Positions 61,246 to 64,000 of a stretch of DNA of 64,000 bases are shown piece after piece. This stretch comes from Chryseobacterium sp. C-71 (GTDB lineage: Bacteria > Bacteroidota > Bacteroidia > Flavobacteriales > Weeksellaceae), in assembly GCF_020911865.1 (NCBI RefSeq), contig NZ_CP087131.1, positions 2,790,001 through 2,854,000 of the forward strand. Reading direction: 5' to 3'. Under the pieces are notes generated by a model that saw only the letters and a list, made by a program, of their open reading frames with translations, was not told where the DNA came from and did no database searches. Position numbers and translations under genes: made by a program. The first letter of the stretch is position 1. Each line of letters starts with the position of its first letter.

Positions 61246-62967
61246 ATGATTAAGAGGTTTTTTTTACTATCTGGTTTATGTATGTTTCTGAGCTTATCTG
61301 CACAGAAAACACACACGGTTATAAAAGGTGATAATCCTTATAATGTTTCAAAAAAATATGGCATTACCATTGCTGAATTAGAGAAACTGAATCCAAAAAT
61401 TAAAGACGGAAAGTTTTCAATTGGTGATGTTCTTAATGTAAAGGCTGGAAATGCTACAGTTGTAAAAAACACAACGGCGTCTAGTTCTGCAAAAACCGGA
61501 AGAATTATTCTTCAGCCAAAACAGACGATTTACGGTATTACAAAACAGTACAGAATTTCTGAGACAGATTTACGAAAATTAAATCCTGACTTAGATTCGC
61601 ACACGAAAATTGGGGATGAGATTACTCTGCCTCTTGAAAGCATCAAGAAGTATGGTGGAAGTGAAGCCGTAGTGGCAACAGCGAAACCTGTCGTTGCACC
61701 AGCAGAAACGGTGTCGCCAGGCAATAGCAAAACCAAAATAGATTCAGGAAACGAGAGATCTTCTTCTATACAGTCTTCTTCTAATCAGGACGAGTATGCG
61801 ACGTATACCGTTGAGCAGGGAGATACAGTTTTCTCTATCGTCAATAAATTCGGAGTGACGATTGACGAGTTGGTTGCCTTAAATCCAGATTTGTCAAAAG
61901 GTTTAAAAGCCGGCATGATTCTTAAAATAAAGAAACTTGACGCAGCGTACATTAAGAAAAACGGTGATGCGTTGAGCGTGGTTTTGATGTTGCCATTTGG
62001 GTACAGTACCAACGAAACACAGTACCGCGCAATGGCCTTAGACTTCCTTACCGGAGCAAAATTGGCGATTGAGAGAAACGCAGCGAACGGTCAGAAACTG
62101 GATATCAAAATTGTGGATTCTGGAAACGAAGCTTCATTTAAAAGTTCTCTTACACAGATTAATCCAAATAATACAGATTTAATTATCGGTCCATTCTTCA
62201 AATCGAATGTAATTGATCTTTTAGATTTTACAAAAACTCAGAAAATACCTGTGGTTGCGCCATTTGCCAACTCTCCGGAATTATATAACTACAGCAATTT
62301 AATTATTGTAGAGACCAACGATCAGGCATACGCTGATAAGATCGTTGAGGAAGTGAAAACGGTATACTCAGATCAGAAAATATATGTAGTGGCAGATGCT
62401 AAGAAAGATAATGCCAATTACATCAAAGCAAATCTTGAGAAAGTATTAAAAAATGCAAATGTTACTCTAGTGAATTCTGCATCAGAAATTCAGTTAGATC
62501 AAAACATGATGACGGGTCAATCTGCACCGGTGATTGCAATTTTGGCAAGTGATAATGATACAGTGGGTGAAGCTTTCTCCAGCCGAATGATTGCTCTTTC
62601 TAAAGAAGTTCAGGGCATGAAAGCGTTCAGTTTATATTCTGTTCCAAGCTTTGAGAAAAAGGTTGATGAATTGAGCCAGGCGAGTTTAGTTTACTTAATG
62701 GATAGAAAAATAAATGCAGAAGGCAGTTTTGAAAAAGAAATATTAGCGGCTTATAAAGCTAAATATTGCAAAACTCCTGGTAAATATGCAGTGATTGGTT
62801 TTGATGTCGTCAATGATATGTTGGCAAGAGAGAACAAAAAAGGTGAGATTTTCAAGCAGATGAATAAAGTTCAGACGCAACTTGCAACAAAGTTTGAATT
62901 TGTAAAGTCTAAAGCCAACGGTGCTTACGTCAATACCGGGTTCCGTGTTATAACACTTACACCTTAA
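61246..62967 (+). CDS. LysM-domain protein with periplasmic ligand-binding-like domain
   Basis: A 573-residue protein. The ATG at 61246 starts a Sec signal (FFLLSGLCMFLSLSAQ); an earlier start at 61195 adds 17 residues before it. Three LysM domains follow: HTVIKGDNPYNVSKKYGITI, QPKQTIYGITKQYRISETDL, and TYTVEQGDTVFSIVNKFGVT, at about residues 23-65, 85-130 and 180-225. From about 240 to the end is a type I periplasmic-binding/LIVBP-like domain (LPFGYSTNETQYRAMALDFL, LIIGPFFKSNVIDLL, VVAPFANSPELY). LysM should hold it on peptidoglycan. The second domain resembles that of LpoA-type regulators of cell-wall synthesis. The ligand is unknown. Confidence 0.85.
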   Translation: MIKRFFLLSGLCMFLSLSAQKTHTVIKGDNPYNVSKKYGITIAELEKLNPKIKDGKFSIGDVLNVKAGNATVVKNTTASSSAKTGRIILQPKQTIYGITKQYRISETDLRKLNPDLDSHTKIGDEITLPLESIKKYGGSEAVVATAKPVVAPAETVSPGNSKTKIDSGNERSSSIQSSSNQDEYATYTVEQGDTVFSIVNKFGVTIDELVALNPDLSKGLKAGMILKIKKLDAAYIKKNGDALSVVLMLPFGYSTNETQYRAMALDFLTGAKLAIERNAANGQKLDIKIVDSGNEASFKSSLTQINPNNTDLIIGPFFKSNVIDLLDFTKTQKIPVVAPFANSPELYNYSNLIIVETNDQAYADKIVEEVKTVYSDQKIYVVADAKKDNANYIKANLEKVLKNANVTLVNSASEIQLDQNMMTGQSAPVIAILASDNDTVGEAFSSRMIALSKEVQGMKAFSLYSVPSFEKKVDELSQASLVYLMDRKINAEGSFEKEILAAYKAKYCKTPGKYAVIGFDVVNDMLARENKKGEIFKQMNKVQTQLATKFEFVKSKANGAYVNTGFRVITLTP

Positions 62968-62996
62968 GAGTCAAAAAAAATCTACTTTTAAAAGTA

Positions 62997-63004
62997 TATA
63001 TTTG
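62997..63004 (+). promoter_or_regulatory. promoter -7 element for fabD
   Basis: TATATTTG matches TAnnTTTG exactly and lies 23 bases before the fabD ATG. No clear -33 element. Confidence 0.5.
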
Positions 63005-63027
63005 TATTAAATTTTTTAAATCAATAA

Positions 63028-63903
63028 ATGAAAGCACTTGTATTTCCTGGGCAGGGTTCACAGTTTGTAGGGATGGGAAAAGAGTTATACGATTCCCGTA
63101 AAGACATTAAAGACCTAATGGAATCTGCTAATGAAATTTTAGGATTCGACATCTTATCCATTATGTTTGGTGGAGCAGATGAGGATCTGAAAAAAACGGA
63201 GGTTACCCAACCTTCAATCTTTATTCATTCGGTTGCTGCGTTAAAAGCAGTAAACGGTCTTGGAGCCGAAATGGTTGCAGGACACTCTTTAGGAGAATTT
63301 TCAGCATTGGTTGCGAACGGAGTTTTATCTTTCGATGACGGTTTGAAACTGGTTTCTGAAAGAGCAAAAGCGATGCAGGCAGCTTGTGATGTTAATCCAA
63401 GTTCTATGGCAGCGATTCTAGGCTTAGATGATGCTAAAGTGGAAGAAATATGCGCAAGTATAGATGGGATTGTAGTTCCCGCAAATTATAATTGTCCCGG
63501 ACAATTGGTAATTTCTGGAGAAACAGTTGCAGTAGAAGAAGCTTGCGCTAAATTAAAAGAAGCAGGAGCAAAAAGAGCGTTATTGTTGCCGGTAAACGGA
63601 GCTTTCCATTCACCATTGATGCAACCTGCACAAGAGAGATTGGCAGCGGCAATTGAAAACACCAAATTCAGAAAAGCTACAATTCCGGTTTATCAGAATA
63701 TTACCACGACTGCCGTGACAGATCCTGATCAGATTAAAGCAAATCTTATTGCTCAGTTAACAGGTCCTGTAAAATGGACGCAGTCTGTACAAAATATGAT
63801 CAAAGATGGTGCTACCAATTTTATTGAAGTAGGACCTGGAAAGACTTTACAAGGATTAATTAAAAAAATTGACAGCGAAGTTACATCGGCTTCCGCAATT
63901 TAA
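63028..63903 (+). CDS. fabD: malonyl-CoA:ACP transacylase
   Basis: A 291-residue protein with FPGQGSQFVGMGKELY at the start. The nucleophile motif is GHSLGEFSALVA with S87. The malonyl-carboxylate-binding Arg is in SERAKAMQ at about residue 112. The catalytic His is in NGAFHSPLM near residue 200, and GPGKTLQGL is close to the end. It loads malonyl groups onto ACP for fatty-acid synthesis in the cytoplasm. Length is slightly under the E. coli enzyme and normal for flavobacteria. The next gene starts 12 bases later, probably in the same transcript. Confidence 0.96.
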   Translation: MKALVFPGQGSQFVGMGKELYDSRKDIKDLMESANEILGFDILSIMFGGADEDLKKTEVTQPSIFIHSVAALKAVNGLGAEMVAGHSLGEFSALVANGVLSFDDGLKLVSERAKAMQAACDVNPSSMAAILGLDDAKVEEICASIDGIVVPANYNCPGQLVISGETVAVEEACAKLKEAGAKRALLLPVNGAFHSPLMQPAQERLAAAIENTKFRKATIPVYQNITTTAVTDPDQIKANLIAQLTGPVKWTQSVQNMIKDGATNFIEVGPGKTLQGLIKKIDSEVTSASAI

Positions 63904-63915
63904 TTTAAATAAAAA

Positions 63916-64000
63916 ATGGGCGAGATTTATTCACCGGGAAAGCTGATGCTGACTTCAGAATATTTCGCTGTAGACGGAGCTCTTGTCTTAGCGGTACCCA
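63916..64000 (+). CDS. GHMP kinase-family protein (GYDIA-type, partial)
   Basis: Only the first 28 codons are visible. They read as IYSPGKLMLTSEYFAVDGA followed by LVLAVP, the start of the GHMP kinase fold as found in the flavobacterial GYDIA family. The ATG at 63916 follows fabD by 12 bases. The ATP-binding GLGSS-type motif lies beyond the window, so activity cannot be judged. The neighbour of fabD in many flavobacteria is this gene (from memory). Confidence 0.75.
   Translation, partial: MGEIYSPGKLMLTSEYFAVDGALVLAVP

Noticed and set aside
1..64000. tRNA, rRNA, prophage or plasmid features
   Set aside because: None was recognised in either strand.

Overview
The window looks like a chromosomal segment of a Bacteroidota bacterium, most likely a Chryseobacterium-type flavobacterium. 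The DNA is AT-rich. Promoters follow the Bacteroidota TAnnTTTG pattern, secreted proteins carry type IX secretion (T9SS) sorting tails, there is a SusC/SusD pair, and a bacillithiol gene (bshC) and a GYDIA-type GHMP kinase are present. Genus is inferred from protein style only; no 16S or other marker was available. No rRNA, tRNA, transposase, integrase or CRISPR array was seen.

Region 1 (1-35109) is a large surface-polysaccharide locus, nearly all on the minus strand. It holds about sixteen glycosyltransferases, two hexapeptide acyltransferases, a membrane acyltransferase, sugar-modifying enzymes, a Wzm/Wzt ABC exporter with a carbohydrate-binding tail on Wzt, and nucleotide-sugar genes (rmlA, rmlB, ugd, wecE, a wecD-like GNAT). 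RmlA, RmlB, WecE and WecD together would give dTDP-Fuc4NAc. rmlC and rmlD are not in the window, and a T9SS-secreted beta-propeller gene sits between rmlA and rmlB. A four-gene plus-strand island (3479-7282) encodes a methyltransferase, a polytopic membrane protein, a polyprenyl-phosphate-sugar synthase-like GT2 and a YdjC/ChbG-type deacetylase.

Region 2 (35110-40250) is the housekeeping operon rimP-nusA-infB. It has a clear promoter, a terminator-like hairpin in the leader that could act as an attenuator, and a strong terminator after infB. The following intergenic stretch (40251-40587) holds a 23-bp perfect inverted repeat and three 22-bp direct repeats.

Region 3 (40588-49384) is the most unusual part. 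After a divergent XRE regulator comes one complete lipoprotein gene with a C-terminal domain carrying a JAMM-like E...HxH...SxxD pattern, followed by a small companion lipoprotein. Downstream are four more partial copies of the large gene, three of them paired with their own companion. The downstream copies lack the signal peptide, their apparent TTG starts are ordinary leucine codons of the full-length gene, and units are separated by hairpin terminators. One copy is frameshifted and has lost a motif histidine. This resembles an array of silent recombination cassettes with cognate partners, as in polymorphic toxin/immunity loci, but the function is not established.

Region 4 (49371-64000) holds a secreted protein of unknown function, a T9SS subtilisin-like protease, a SusC-SusD-lipoprotein nutrient-uptake operon with a palindrome between its promoter elements, a putative porin, bshC, a LysM plus periplasmic-binding-domain protein, fabD, and the start of a GHMP kinase gene.
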